From contig WHVY01000005.1 in assembly GCA_022266195.1 (NCBI GenBank), forward strand, positions 4,402,001 to 4,466,000: 64,000 nt of DNA, in the 5' to 3' direction. Both the position numbers and the translations under genes were made by a program. This document shows, one piece after another, positions 1-11,800 of this stretch (the stretch's first letter is position 1; each line of letters begins with the position of its first letter). Source of the stretch: Tetranychus cinnabarinus (lineage: Eukaryota > Arthropoda > Arachnida > Trombidiformes > Tetranychidae). The notes under the pieces were generated by a model. The model saw only the letters and a list, made by a program, of their open reading frames with translations, ran no database searches and was not told the origin of the DNA.

Positions 1-3000
1 TGTAACATGCTTACATGCTTCGTATCATTGAATTTTCAACCGACTATTCAGCTCATCTTAGAGTTCAGTTGCCTCTCTGGTTAAATGGTGAAAAAAGGTT
101 TCATCTTGCAAACGAAATGATGCAAATGAAAGTCACCAAAAGACGGAAAAACTCTGAGCACAACACAATGAACTGTTTCAATTTGCTGGCTCACTGCTAG
201 TTAAAGGTAACAATTAACTTTAATCATGTTAATCTTGAAAGCTTATTCAACATTATCGATTATTGCAATGAAATTGTAACCAGTTAATAAAGCATGGAAA
301 AGGTAACAAGAACGAAGAGTGGAACACAAAAAAAAGAAGAAGAAGAAGAAAAGATAATGAATATGAATAGAATCATGGTGATATTGATAATGACAATGCA
401 ATATTACATGATATTGAATATGTAAATTTGCTGTATTGATATTAAAAAAGAGACCAAAAAAAGAGAAAGGAAAATGTGCACTTTAATTGATGGTTTAATC
501 TACTCATGGGTTGAGAAAAGTTCAATATGAATGTTCAAATGATGGTTATTATTATTCTCGGTATTCAATTGATAACACCCTTGAGCTATTTATGCATCTC
601 AATCTAATTGAATCACAACCTTTATCACTTCAACCCAACTAATAACACCAACAAGGAGAAAAGCAAAAGCTAAAAGGCAACTCAGAATATCATGATTCAA
701 GAAACTCGACTGATGAATATGAAAGAGTATCACTTGCTTGTGATCAACATTTTTAATGTACTTATGTTGGTGATTAAAATTGATCCGATCAAAAGTGTTT
801 CAACTGAGTAGTTTAAAAATCGATTCAAATTTTTCATCTTTATCAAAATTGTTCGACAATGAACATTTCATTGATGATTTGCCTCGGGCTAACAAGTTTT
901 CCATTCCACCAACTTTGCATGATTTTTCCTCTGAACTTTTTGGCTTTCCTCTTCCATCACTTTTGACATGATTTAAATGAAAAATGTCATCAACAGATAA
1001 ATTGAATTGAATCTTTTCTCACCTTTTCATTTTCGCGGTTAAACTCTTGGCCAGATCTCATAAGCTTCATCTTTAGACTTTTTTGACTTTTTCATTTTTC
1101 TTTACCTCTTGTTGTAATTAGTATTTAATCTGATTGATTGTGGTTACGTGAGAAATGATGAGTTAATTGTTGACTTGACTCAAATCAGATTGATCAATAC
1201 GATGAAAGTTGTCACGCAATCACAATAGTAATGATTCTTGTTTAATTTATTTTCCCGTTTTAATCACTTAATAATCAAACACGAATCAAGCAATCAGACT
1301 GAATATGAACATTCTGTTTTTTCGTCATTTCAATTATCATTAATACATTGATGGTTATATTAGTGAAAAATGACTTTCAAATTGCGTTTGTTTCATTCAG
1401 GTCTCGACTGATGTTCAAGTTGCTGCAAATGTCTATTGGAATCAAATCAACTCTGGTTATCAAAGTGACCGCGTTTAATCAATTTTTTGTCACAATAATA
1501 AAACAATTTGATTCACTACGAGTTAGTTGAACTTAAAATCAAAATTCTAGACCAGCTTCAGTCATAAAAATTTTGATTCTAGCTTGATACTTTGAGCCAG
1601 TTGTATCAATTCAACCTGAACTCGATCATGATTATTGAAATTAGATTATCTGGTTGAAAATGATCTCCTAAATATTGACTTAAAAATAACATTTACTCGA
1701 TCAGAAGCATCATTTAAAAGCCAAACAGTAAAATTTCATTGCATGCTCAAGTTGAATCAAAACTAAATGAGGCATTTTCACAATTCAATCAAAATCAATT
1801 GAAAACTAACCGAAACTCAGACTCTTCAATTTGATCGGCAGCTTTTAAAATCAATGAAATTCCTAAAAGATCATTTTAGCTTCACTCGATTACAGTGACC
1901 GACTCGATCAACATGATGAATTGTTTCACTTTTCATGTAATTTAATGATAAATAAATCATTTTCTTCTTTTACTCGTGCCGTTTATAATATTTAGGAAAA
2001 CTTGAACATCTTCCAATGATGCAGGCTACAACAAAAATTAACCAGAAAAGATAGCGGTTCTAAAAAATTTCCCTCAAATGTTAGCCAGCAGTCAAAACCC
2101 GAAAGATCTTTAGTCGCCTGAAACACAATTTTGCAATTCACCAAAGTCCATCAAAAATGCCATCATCTGAATAGATATTAATAAATCCAAGAACTATTGT
2201 TCAGAATTCAATGAATGCAAAACACACCATTCTGGCTAATTATAATACAGATAGAAGATCAATATTCCTGAATATCTCTGCAATTCTTAGTCGAAATTTA
2301 TTGAACAAGAAAATCTTTTCGGTTGAAGTATCTTACAGCTTGGACTCAACCTGTTGTTTCAATAATGCAAAGTAACCCAATGATGGCCAATAAACTACAA
2401 GACGAAACATTGGCAAATGACTCAACCTTGATGATTGCACTTATGAGGCAAATGTGTTGCTGTGATTTAACAATGTAACCAATGATTGTAAATCAAGATG
2501 CTTTTACCTTAATCAAAAAAGTTTACTCTGATTAAGTGGGAAGTGTAATTGAATGAAAACTGGGAACTGCAACTGATTACAATAATAATCAGAGGATTGT
2601 GTATTATGATAATCAAGTGAGAATCCCTTTCCTCTACTTCAATTGATAATCATCATTTTATATGGTTATTTGACTTGTTGTAATCAACCTCTTTTCCTTG
2701 CCCGTTAAACTTCAAGAGATTCAAGTTGTTATGGTTGAGACTCCTTATTGAGCTCAATAAAGGTTCACAATCAATTTGGTGTGAAAAAATGGTAAACATT
2801 TGATTATCATTTATAACATGGCAAGTTGAATAAATTGAATGAATAAAAATGAGAAGCAAAAATTATCATCATCATTGTTGTTTCCCAAGTCAACGAACTT
2901 TCATGTTTTTACCTTTTTTCACAATTAATACTTTCGCTGTTTACCCAATCAATTAATTGAATCTTAACTGTTATAATTGTGAAACTCGATTCTATTGTTA

Positions 3001-3060
3001 ACTAACTATTTTTACTTTGTTTCCAATTCTCGACGAGCAACTGGATTATATATCTTATCA
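1..3060. other. AT-rich intergenic DNA
   Basis: No gene is recognised on either strand. The open frames are short and resemble no known domain. There is a short AAG microsatellite near 332-352. Nothing else stands out. Confidence 0.6.
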
Positions 3061-3071
3061 TAAAACAACGA

Positions 3072-4323
3072 AAAGAAACGGAATGCATTGAGTGCAACTA
3101 TGCTTTCTCTCATTGAGCGAAGCTTGTCATTGAAAAATGACCGAGCAGTCCGATGTTTAACCCTCAGAAGTCGAGTCGATGGAGTTTTTTTATGCTGGAG
3201 CTGATCTGCAAGAAAGATTTGAAATGGATAACAAGTTGGGCTTTTCGTAAAGAGACTAAGAAATCTTGCTAACAGCCATTCCGAATTGGAGTTCCCAACC
3301 ATAGCCGCTATTGATGGTGCAGCTTTTAGAGGAGGCCTAGAGTTTGCTTTGGCTTGAGAGTAGCTTCTTCGAGAGCTGAATTAGGTCTTGTTGAAACTAG
3401 ATTAGGAACTACAGGGCTAATTTTACCGTTATAAATTGGCAATATCTTTGCCCCTGAGTGACCTTGAGGTTAGATATTTTGTTAATGGAAATTTAGGCGA
3501 TACTCAATTGTCAAATTACAACGTCAAGGTAGTTCAAGGTCATTGCGTTATTTGACCTCTAACTGATATTTGCAGGTCATTTTTGAATATTGCAAAAATT
3601 TTCAGATCGGTTGATGTTTACTACGAGTTAGTATTTTACACCGTTGGAATGATAAATGCATTTTTTTAAAACCTATTGATCAACGCAGCAATGTGTGAAC
3701 GCTCATATCTTTTGACCAGAATAAGTTATGAACATGTCACTAGCATCAAGCAATCTGAAAATTTTTGCAATATTCAAAAATGACTTGCAAATATCAGTTA
3801 GAGGTTAAATAACACAATGACCTTGAACGACCTTGACCTTGAAATGAAACAATTGAATATCGGATAAATTTCCATAAACAAACTATCTAACCTGAAGGTC
3901 ACTCAGAGGCAAAGATATGCCAATTTATAACAATAAAATCAGCTGAAATGCCCTGTATACCCGAAGCTGGGGGAAAACAGCGATTACCTAAATTGATTGG
4001 TTTATCTAAAGCAAAATATTTAATTTTTACTGGAAGAAAAGTTTCAGCAGATAATGCACTTTCAATAGGATTTTTTGACTATTTGGCATCGGAAAAAGAT
4101 GAAGAAGCCGCTTGCAATCATTCAGTTAACTTAACTAAAGATATTTGCAATTAGGCTTCATTAGCAGTCCGGTTGGCTAAATATGCGATATCAAATTTGG
4201 AATCATTTCGAGCAGAGATCGAGTTAAAGGCCTAGGTAATTTTAAATTAAAGGGTTTGATTGTGCAGAAGGGTTAGATTATGTAGTTTCACTACAACGAA
4301 CTTTCAAAGCAAGGAAAATGTAA
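3072..4323 (+). pseudogene. AUH-like enoyl-CoA hydratase pseudogene, split by a MITE
   Basis: This is a decayed copy of a mitochondrial enoyl-CoA hydratase of the AUH (methylglutaconyl-CoA hydratase) type. Crotonase landmarks can be read in order on the plus strand but in shifting frames. They are an N-terminal KKRNALS block, the AGADLQER oxyanion-hole block near 3195-3220, PTIAAIDGAAFRGGLEFALA at 3296-3356, the AELGLVETRLGT block near 3375-3410, then IPEAGGKQRLPKLIG at 3957 onward. The last block, ending KARKM and a stop at 4321-4323, is also off-frame. At least three frameshifts and several internal stops (for example TAG at 4152) rule out a working enzyme. No intron is seen. The MITE at 3412-3955 separates the LGT and IPEAGG codons. 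A functional parent gene presumably exists elsewhere in the genome. The family call is strong; the exact orthologue is less certain. Confidence 0.85.
3412..3955. mobile_element. 544-bp MITE with long terminal inverted repeats and TA target duplication
   Basis: The element starts CAGGGC (3412) and ends GCCCTG (3955) with TA on both sides (3410-3411 and 3956-3957). Its two halves are inverted copies. The stretch from about 3424 to 3620 matches the reverse complement of about 3750-3945, including shared blocks such as TTATAAATTGGC and GGTCACTCAGAGGC (with small differences). The left end lacks about 8 bases present on the right, near the tip. There is no coding capacity. TA duplication and inverted termini fit a non-autonomous Tc1/mariner/IS630-type element; the family assignment is inference. 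Confidence 0.85.
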
Positions 4324-4919
4324 CGATTCATTATTTAATTTGTCTGTGGCAGTAGTAAGCGTCTCTTCCTTTTCTCTTTCTTTCTCTCTTTCTTTTTCTC
4401 TTACTTATCTGTTATTTTCAAATTTATTCAATAAACAGATTAATAATAATAACAATTCTCTACATTTATTAATGCTTTTTCTTCCTTTCTTTTTCTCTTT
4501 CTAGAAACGGTAAGTGGTAGGATATTTGGAGAACTTTTGGCACAAATACGTTCATCAAACAAGATCGCAACTACTTTGCATTCCAGATCACATTTTCGTG
4601 CCAAACAACAAATTATTATGTTCGGAGGTATAAGGATTGAAAATTGCGTGTTTGACTCAACTTTTTTCAAATCCATTTACATGGTCACCGCACAAAAAAC
4701 AGTCATATAATTTTTTGCCTCTAATAAATGCTCTAAATTTTTTCCTCCTTGAATTTGTGACACAAATGCATTTTTCTAATGAAAATTTTAGTCTATGCTG
4801 AACAAAAATTCCTGAGTCTCTCTACCTTTTATGGAATCAATTTGCTAAAACTCTGACTGCGCAGACGGCTTTGAATCCAAATTCAGCAGCTGAGGGCTGA
4901 ATTCGCAGTCGTCCAAACC

Positions 4920-4943
4920 GAACTGGTCGAAAAGGACCAGTTC
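4920..4943. repeat. Perfect 9-bp stem hairpin
   Basis: GAACTGGTC at 4920-4928 pairs with GACCAGTTC at 4935-4943 across a 6-base loop. It lies in a locally GC-richer island (about 4860-5220) that does not resemble the surrounding DNA. The function is unknown. Confidence 0.6.
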
Positions 4944-5487
4944 ATTACATACATTGATCTGCGAGCGCGCTTATGGTTTTCTTTCAGAGGTCTTCCAGGA
5001 GCGGGATCTTGATTGGGTCAAGAAACGAGTTAGAGAGCTCTGACTGAGATGTGCCAGTCGTGGCCTTTAGTTTTTGTATTTTCATATAAAAAACTTTTCA
5101 TTTTTCCGTGCAAAATCGATAGATCGAACAGAAACGGACAGTTCGTTTGTCTCAGAAGCAGACTGTCCCAGAAAAACTAACACAGCTCAGATCCGGGCAT
5201 TATGCGACAACTGACTGTACATGATTCTTCATTTAATAATTGATATTGGAAAAAGGGAAGATTTACCGAAGTAAAAGACGCAACTAAAGTAAAACAATGT
5301 GAACTTTATTAATTCGAGTAGCTATTCTTCAGAATGAGTGGTACTGAATTATAGAATTCACGTAGCAGGAGCTTCGACTTATACTGAAGGATATGGAAGT
5401 GTGTTCACGCATTACAATCACAATGATTCAAATATAGAGACCGAAGTAGTAAAATTCATTTAAAGTTATCATACTGGTATTATTATA

Positions 5488-5903
5488 CAGTAGAGTTCAA
5501 AAAAACTGACAGTCAATCAATTGATCGTAACTCAGTCAGCGATTAAATCAAATAAGAAACTCAATCAATCAGTTCTATGATGTTTGCTGAACAATAATTC
5601 ATTAGAATTGATATTTCTTATGAACTCCATCAGCGTCAAAACACGCGTGAATTCTGTTTGCCATTGAATTTATGAGGGAAGTTATAAAATCTAATGATAT
5701 TTCTATGTAGTTTTTTAGAAATGATGACTGGAATAAAAATTAAATAAATGACCGATCATGGAATTGTGTATCTTGATTAATATGTCTATTGATTCTCTAT
5801 GGTCTGGTCTGTAAAATGTAAAAAAAATTTTCGGTTCCGATTCATCGTCTGATCGGAAATCTCAATTGAACGTCAAGACTGTCAGTTTTTTTGACCGCTA
5901 CTG
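5488..5903. mobile_element. 416-bp Tc1/mariner-like non-autonomous element
   Basis: The left end (5488-5512) and the reverse complement of the right end (5879-5903) share a terminal inverted repeat of about 25 bp. Both ends read CAGTAG, then a TCAAAAAAACTGACAG block, with two or three mismatches. TA dinucleotides flank both ends (5486-5487 and 5904-5905). The tip and the A-rich CTGACAG block are typical of Tc1-like elements. No transposase frame is recognisable, so it is a deletion derivative or MITE. Confidence 0.75.
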
Positions 5904-8849
5904 TAAGTATATCGGTTAAAAAACAGGTGAACTTCATAAAGTGCTAAACGGAGCTAACTAAAGAGAAGTTCGTAGTCGTGAAACTTAGCCTCGATGAAAC
6001 ATGGAAGAACGGTACGTATATTAATTGAATTGCGAAATTTAAATCATAACAATATTATACAGTATTTTCAGATCCTAAACTTAACAATCCTTTTAATCAA
6101 CTGACAGAAGTAATATTTTGAAGGTTTCGATGGCTCATTGCACTATCGAATCAATTGGAGTTAACCTTGTTTAATTACAGTTAATAATTATCACTTTATT
6201 GATAAAAAATTATGAATATTAATTTTGGATATGAATTTTTTGGATTCTTTAGCTTCGCTAAAAAGTGTAGATGGTTAATCAAAATTATGATACTTCAGTA
6301 ACAATGAGATTTTAGCAAAAGCACTGAAAATCGATTTTTTGGCTGGATCTAAATTGAGAGACGAATTGACAAGGAATGTTGATGAAGATTGATCGAAAAT
6401 AACTTTGAACTAACTCTAATCATTTCAACTCGCCGTCTTGGGTACAATTGTGACTAAAACAATTGTAAAACAGTCACAGAAACAAAATCACTAATCTGTA
6501 TTCACAAAATGATGATTGTCTAGAAACAGGCAAAGTTTCCGTTAGACATTTATTAATAGCTCTGGATGAATGTTTAACAAAAATCATAAAAAAGTTCTGC
6601 TTTGATTGTCGATTGGCATTTCAAGCCCATTTTGCTCTCAAGTTCAAGTCGAAGGACTTTGATATTTCGTCCCTCGATTTTACGGTTCATTTTCCTGCTT
6701 TAAAACAGATGACGATGGTCCAAGAATTCAATCGCGTCTTCCAAAAGTGAACAGTCTTCTTTACGAACAATTTCAACAATAATTTTGAAAAATGATCTGA
6801 ATAAGCTTTGCATGCAAGAATTGATCCTTTTACTCAATCGAAGGTATTTCATCTGTCAAGAGATAAATTGTAACAAATTATTGTCCTAAATTGAGCTTTA
6901 TTTTGTGAATTAAATTGAACTCGCAGCCAAGTTAGCCAAAGATGCAAACTGATTAGCTTAATCTGATTTTAAAAGATGATCAACTTCGGATTATCGTTGA
7001 TTTGATTATAAAACTGAATCAAAATATTTATTTTGTTTTGCCTTGAAATGTTGCAAGTAAAGGCTGCGAATGATTGAAAACTGGATTATAATTGAATCAA
7101 TCAACTTGCTTAATCATAATTGTTAATCAAACAGACTTTTAATTAATTTCAACTTTAAACTAATTCAATTAAATGTTTACTTTGCTCTGATAACGAGCAT
7201 TATTTGACAAGTAAAAATGGTTAACCGGTTCATGTTTATTTTCAGGTTTTCATGTAATGCTGCATTAACATAACCTTACCTCATTTTGATTAACATTGTT
7301 AATTATTTTTCAAACAATTTGCTTCTCATTACAATTAATTAGCTAACCTCAATCAAATCAATACTTAAAATTGAACAACGTTCTGATTAATTGATGAAAT
7401 TCAGTTTTTGGCAAAAGTTGACTTAATTTAACCTTACAATGAATCGATGAACAAAAAAGCAACTCTTTTGAGATTAACTGAAACCTAAAAAATCATTTAT
7501 TGAATAATCCAAGAAATGAAAATCAATCGATTCACTGAATAATTCAAGATGGGCTTGAGTCTCTACTACAGTTGAGACCACAAAAAACAATTAAATGAAA
7601 GAAATGCTGAAAGGGTTAATAATGATTTATGCCATTTATTAATAAATCAACCTTTGAGAATCGTAAGTCTCTTCATTTCAACACTTGAGTTGGATTAAAT
7701 TTTGGCACAAGTTTCATTTCATTGAATTAAATAGTCTCAAGTCAGAGCTTTGAGCGATTTTATGCTGAACAAATTAATAAGAAAAAATATTCCATCAGAA
7801 TTCATCTTAAGCTTGAACGCTTGGAAATTGTGAAGAAAAAATTAAATTGAAAAAAAATCGCTTCTATTAAAGGTTACTATCAGAAGCAAGTTGATAGATT
7901 TACATTTTTTCCTGTTTTTCCAGGAAAATTATCATTTTTATCTGTAATTCTGAGAATGTAACTTTTATTGTTTTGAATATTATAAGGATTTTTGTTTTGT
8001 ATTTTCAATTTTTCATGATTGAATGAACAAAACCAGACTAAATTGAAATGTATTTGAAGAGATTATCGATATTTCAATGTTAGCAAAAGCAACATTCAAA
8101 TGGGTTAACATGAAAATCTAACATTTTTTGGTCATTTTATCATAAAAATTGATGTTATTGCATGTTAAAAGAGTCTGGCATTTATCAAATTCATTGAGGT
8201 AAAATGCGAATAATATTTACACCTTGAATGTTGAAGTAAAATACCCATAAACTGAATTTTCCTTTACATCTATTGTTTCTCGTTAACTCACATTAACATA
8301 ATTGAATATGCAATTAAACCAGTCAATCAAAATCATTTAATTTAATACTCAAGTGGCTAAAGAATGCTATTAAATAATCAACTTGACAAAAGTTGTCAAC
8401 TTATTTAGCTATGCAATTCACACTTGAGCCGTTATCAGTTGAAAAAAAATAAATATTAATGTTTCATCCTCGCAAATGAAGCTCAACTAAAGCCGATCTG
8501 CCATCTTTTGGATAACTAAACACTCCAAGGGTTTGCTTTTAATACCATTTGCCACGTGCAGTATTGGATGCCGAGTGTTCTGGAATGATTGGCCAATGTT
8601 TACATATTAACTGGCGATATCATTTTCGGCCAATAATTTCATTTAAAATCCAATATTTCTTGATTAAATGAACAACAGCTAAGGACAAATAGAGCAACAT
8701 TAAATGTTGAATAAACAAATGAGTAAATGGATAACAAAAGACTTTCATAAAGTTATCTCTTTCTGGGAATGAATCTTTGACTTTTCCTCTCCATTTTCAT
8801 CGATAGTAATTGGCTATCCTAGTTGATTGACCACAAGTAATCATTCGAA

Positions 8850-8892
8850 TCTGGCTAGATCTAGCCAGACTTAGAGTCTCGAGACTCTAAGT
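8850..8892. repeat. Two abutting perfect palindromes (20 bp and 24 bp)
   Basis: Bases 8850-8869 form a perfect 20-bp palindrome centred on AGATCT. Bases 8869-8892 form a perfect 24-bp palindrome centred on CTCGAG. They share one base and neither has a spacer. The surrounding 9 kb has nothing similar. There is no gene nearby. They could form twin cruciforms or mark an insertion scar; no function can be assigned. Confidence 0.85.
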
Positions 8893-11800
8893 TATTTAGT
8901 TGTCTTTTATATTTATCCATGCTTCTTGTGTTACATCGGGTTAGTCAAATAGTACGTCTACTCTTGAGCTTGTCCAGTGATTCTGGTGGCCATTCAGTTA
9001 ATATTTTTTCTCCTCTTCTTTAGACCATGTTAGATGCACTAATTAAGATACCGATCGTCCCATTTCCATCGCTGGTCCAAAATAAGTCCAATGCCTGGAA
9101 TTAAAATGTATAAGTTGGTTAGAAAGATAATGTAAAATGCAAGTAATTCATCAACAGGGAAATATTGGTTTAGACGAAAATTATTCAGACTCTTTTTTTT
9201 TCATTCAATCAGATCATATTGATGATGAAAACAGGATTCATGATGAATGTGGACAACGAATATTGAAATGAACGGTCGAGAGAAAACAATTTATGGGTAA
9301 ATCCTTGAGGATATTGACATGATACTCTTTTTGGGTAAAGGGTCTGCTTTTGATGGTCACTTTGTTCAATGTTTTTGTCAAATCTTTTATCTGGCAATCC
9401 ATCTATCTTTTGTCCATTTTGTTATTTCATTATCAACAATTCACACTGTTGGTAATCAATGTCAGTGGACATTTCTCGAGTAAGCTAATCTTAACTTTAA
9501 GTCACCTTTTTTCACCTTGATATCAGTTGAATCATTGAATGTTATTTATTATACTTATTCATTGATTCTTAAAAAGATTCAAAGATTAACAGGAAAATAA
9601 AGAGATGAATCAATTTCACTTAAGATTGACTCTTTTTTGGCTTCTCATCTGTACTTTCTGATTAATCTCTTTACTTTTTTCACCGTCAATTGAATCATCA
9701 GTAAATACACTTTTAATTATAACAGCTATTGATTGAGATTAATTGAAAATTGATCTTTGATCAATTTATACTCATTTCAATCAATTGAAGATCGTTAACA
9801 AATGAGTTTACCTTTTTCTTTATCAAATCTAAACTTTTGGTTGAAGCCTTTTTTTGTCAACTTGACTGGAGTTACCATTTAACCAAATTGTAATTTGTTC
9901 ATCATCCATTAATCTTGACTAATCCAACACTTGCTTTACACCTTAATTAATTAATTATCGCCATGATTATTATCATTAGAATCGATAGTTGGTCTTGTCT
10001 CTTGAACAATTAATAAACAGCAAATGATAACCATTAATCATTTGGAAAGTCAATGTATTGATTTTCATGTTGGAACCATTTATGTTCACGAAAAACCTTG
10101 ATCTTTACAATTAAAATGTTTCCAAAAGTTTTTCATCGAAACATTAATCTTTTCTTTATTTCTCTTCCTCATCATCTTCTGTCTCTTCCTGTGTCTTCTT
10201 TGTCTGCAGATATCTTCTTTTCCTTTTTGAATTCATCTTCCTTTCTCGTCCATTGTAACACTTGCTTTTTAAATTGTCTTTTTTCGCTCCTCTCCTTTTC
10301 CATGTGCTTTTTGAATGATTAGGTGAGGATTGAATGTAAATTAGACATTTAGTTAATCATAATTAGTATTAAATTAGAGTACACATTTGAATTATTATGG
10401 GAACCATTTAAAACCATCAACTAAACCAATGACAGCAATTAATTTGAATAATGATGGTGATTAAGGAACCATAAGTAACCAAGGGAAATGGACGAGGCTT
10501 TATTTTTAGTTGTTGCATGTTTAAACAGAAGGAAGAACCTAAAGAAGGTACAAATAAACAAATTTACATAAAACGCTTAAATTAAAACGATCATTAAACA
10601 GGCACAATACAAGGGAAAAATTAATTAACTGATTGATCACAATTGTTGGGGGAAAAAATTAAATAAAATCAAAAACAAAAGGCAAAAAATTGATTTGAAA
10701 GCTCAAAAAAGGTTTGAAATGAACTCTTTGCGAAGCTTTTGATATTAAATCAAATTTCAACTACAATAATACAAAGTATTAACAATCAATTATTTTCACT
10801 CTAAATAGACGCAATTAAAATCATAATCTTAAAGAAACGGAAAATTAAACAAGAAATTAATTGTAACGAAAAGACTTTACCGGTTTAGAAGCCATCTTGT
10901 ATCTGATTAGATTCAATCCTATGGATCCAGATAATGAGATTTACAATCAAGTCGATTAATCGATTTTAAATGAAAGTAAAAATTGAAAGTAAATCAATCA
11001 AATGTGAACTGTTTATTTCAATTGTAATTGAAAGAAATGCAACAACAATCAATATTTAGAGCAATTTTCAAGCCTCATTTTATCTACAAATAAACATCTT
11101 AATAAACCTTTATACAGATACGGTTTATTAACAATTAATAGGGTCAATCCTTGGACCAATTTGTTGATTAGTTGGAATCAAATTGAGATGTAAAATTACA
11201 TTATGATTCAGAGTAAATTGAAAAAAAGCAAATCAAAATCAATTCAAAGTGTTTCAAAAAGGGAATCAACCGTTTAGTTGAACATCAATAAAAGTTTCAA
11301 TGATTAGCCAAGACAATCAAAAGACGAATCAAAATATTGATCAATTGAATGTTTAAAGTTGTCAACTGATCAAAATGATTTACAAGAAAAAACGTTCAGA
11401 TGAAAATGAATAATGACCATTAAATGTCAAAAAAACTATTATCACATTGTTTCACATTTGAGGAGCCAAAAAGGGTGAAACTAATAAAAGATGACCAATA
11501 ACAATAATATTAATTGTAAAGATAATTAGCCATTAAAAAAGGTAAAGTGTTTCTTGATTGACTCGTGCGTAACAACTGTAATGGACAGTAAAAAGGTAAT
11601 GATTAAAATAAAATAAAAAAAACCAAATACTTATACTATTACAATATTATCTTGATATGAACGATTAAACATGTTGTTTCCATATCATGGTCAGTTTAAA
11701 CTCTAGTAGTTCTCATGTTGACCATTTAAATACAATGTTGTAAATGAAAGCTCAAAATATTGATTCATAAAACGAATCAGACTTTATTTGATTCCTTCAG

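Noticed and set aside
3012..3302. Minus-strand 96-codon frame
   Set aside because: It lies opposite the hydratase pseudogene, whose plus-strand homology is clear.
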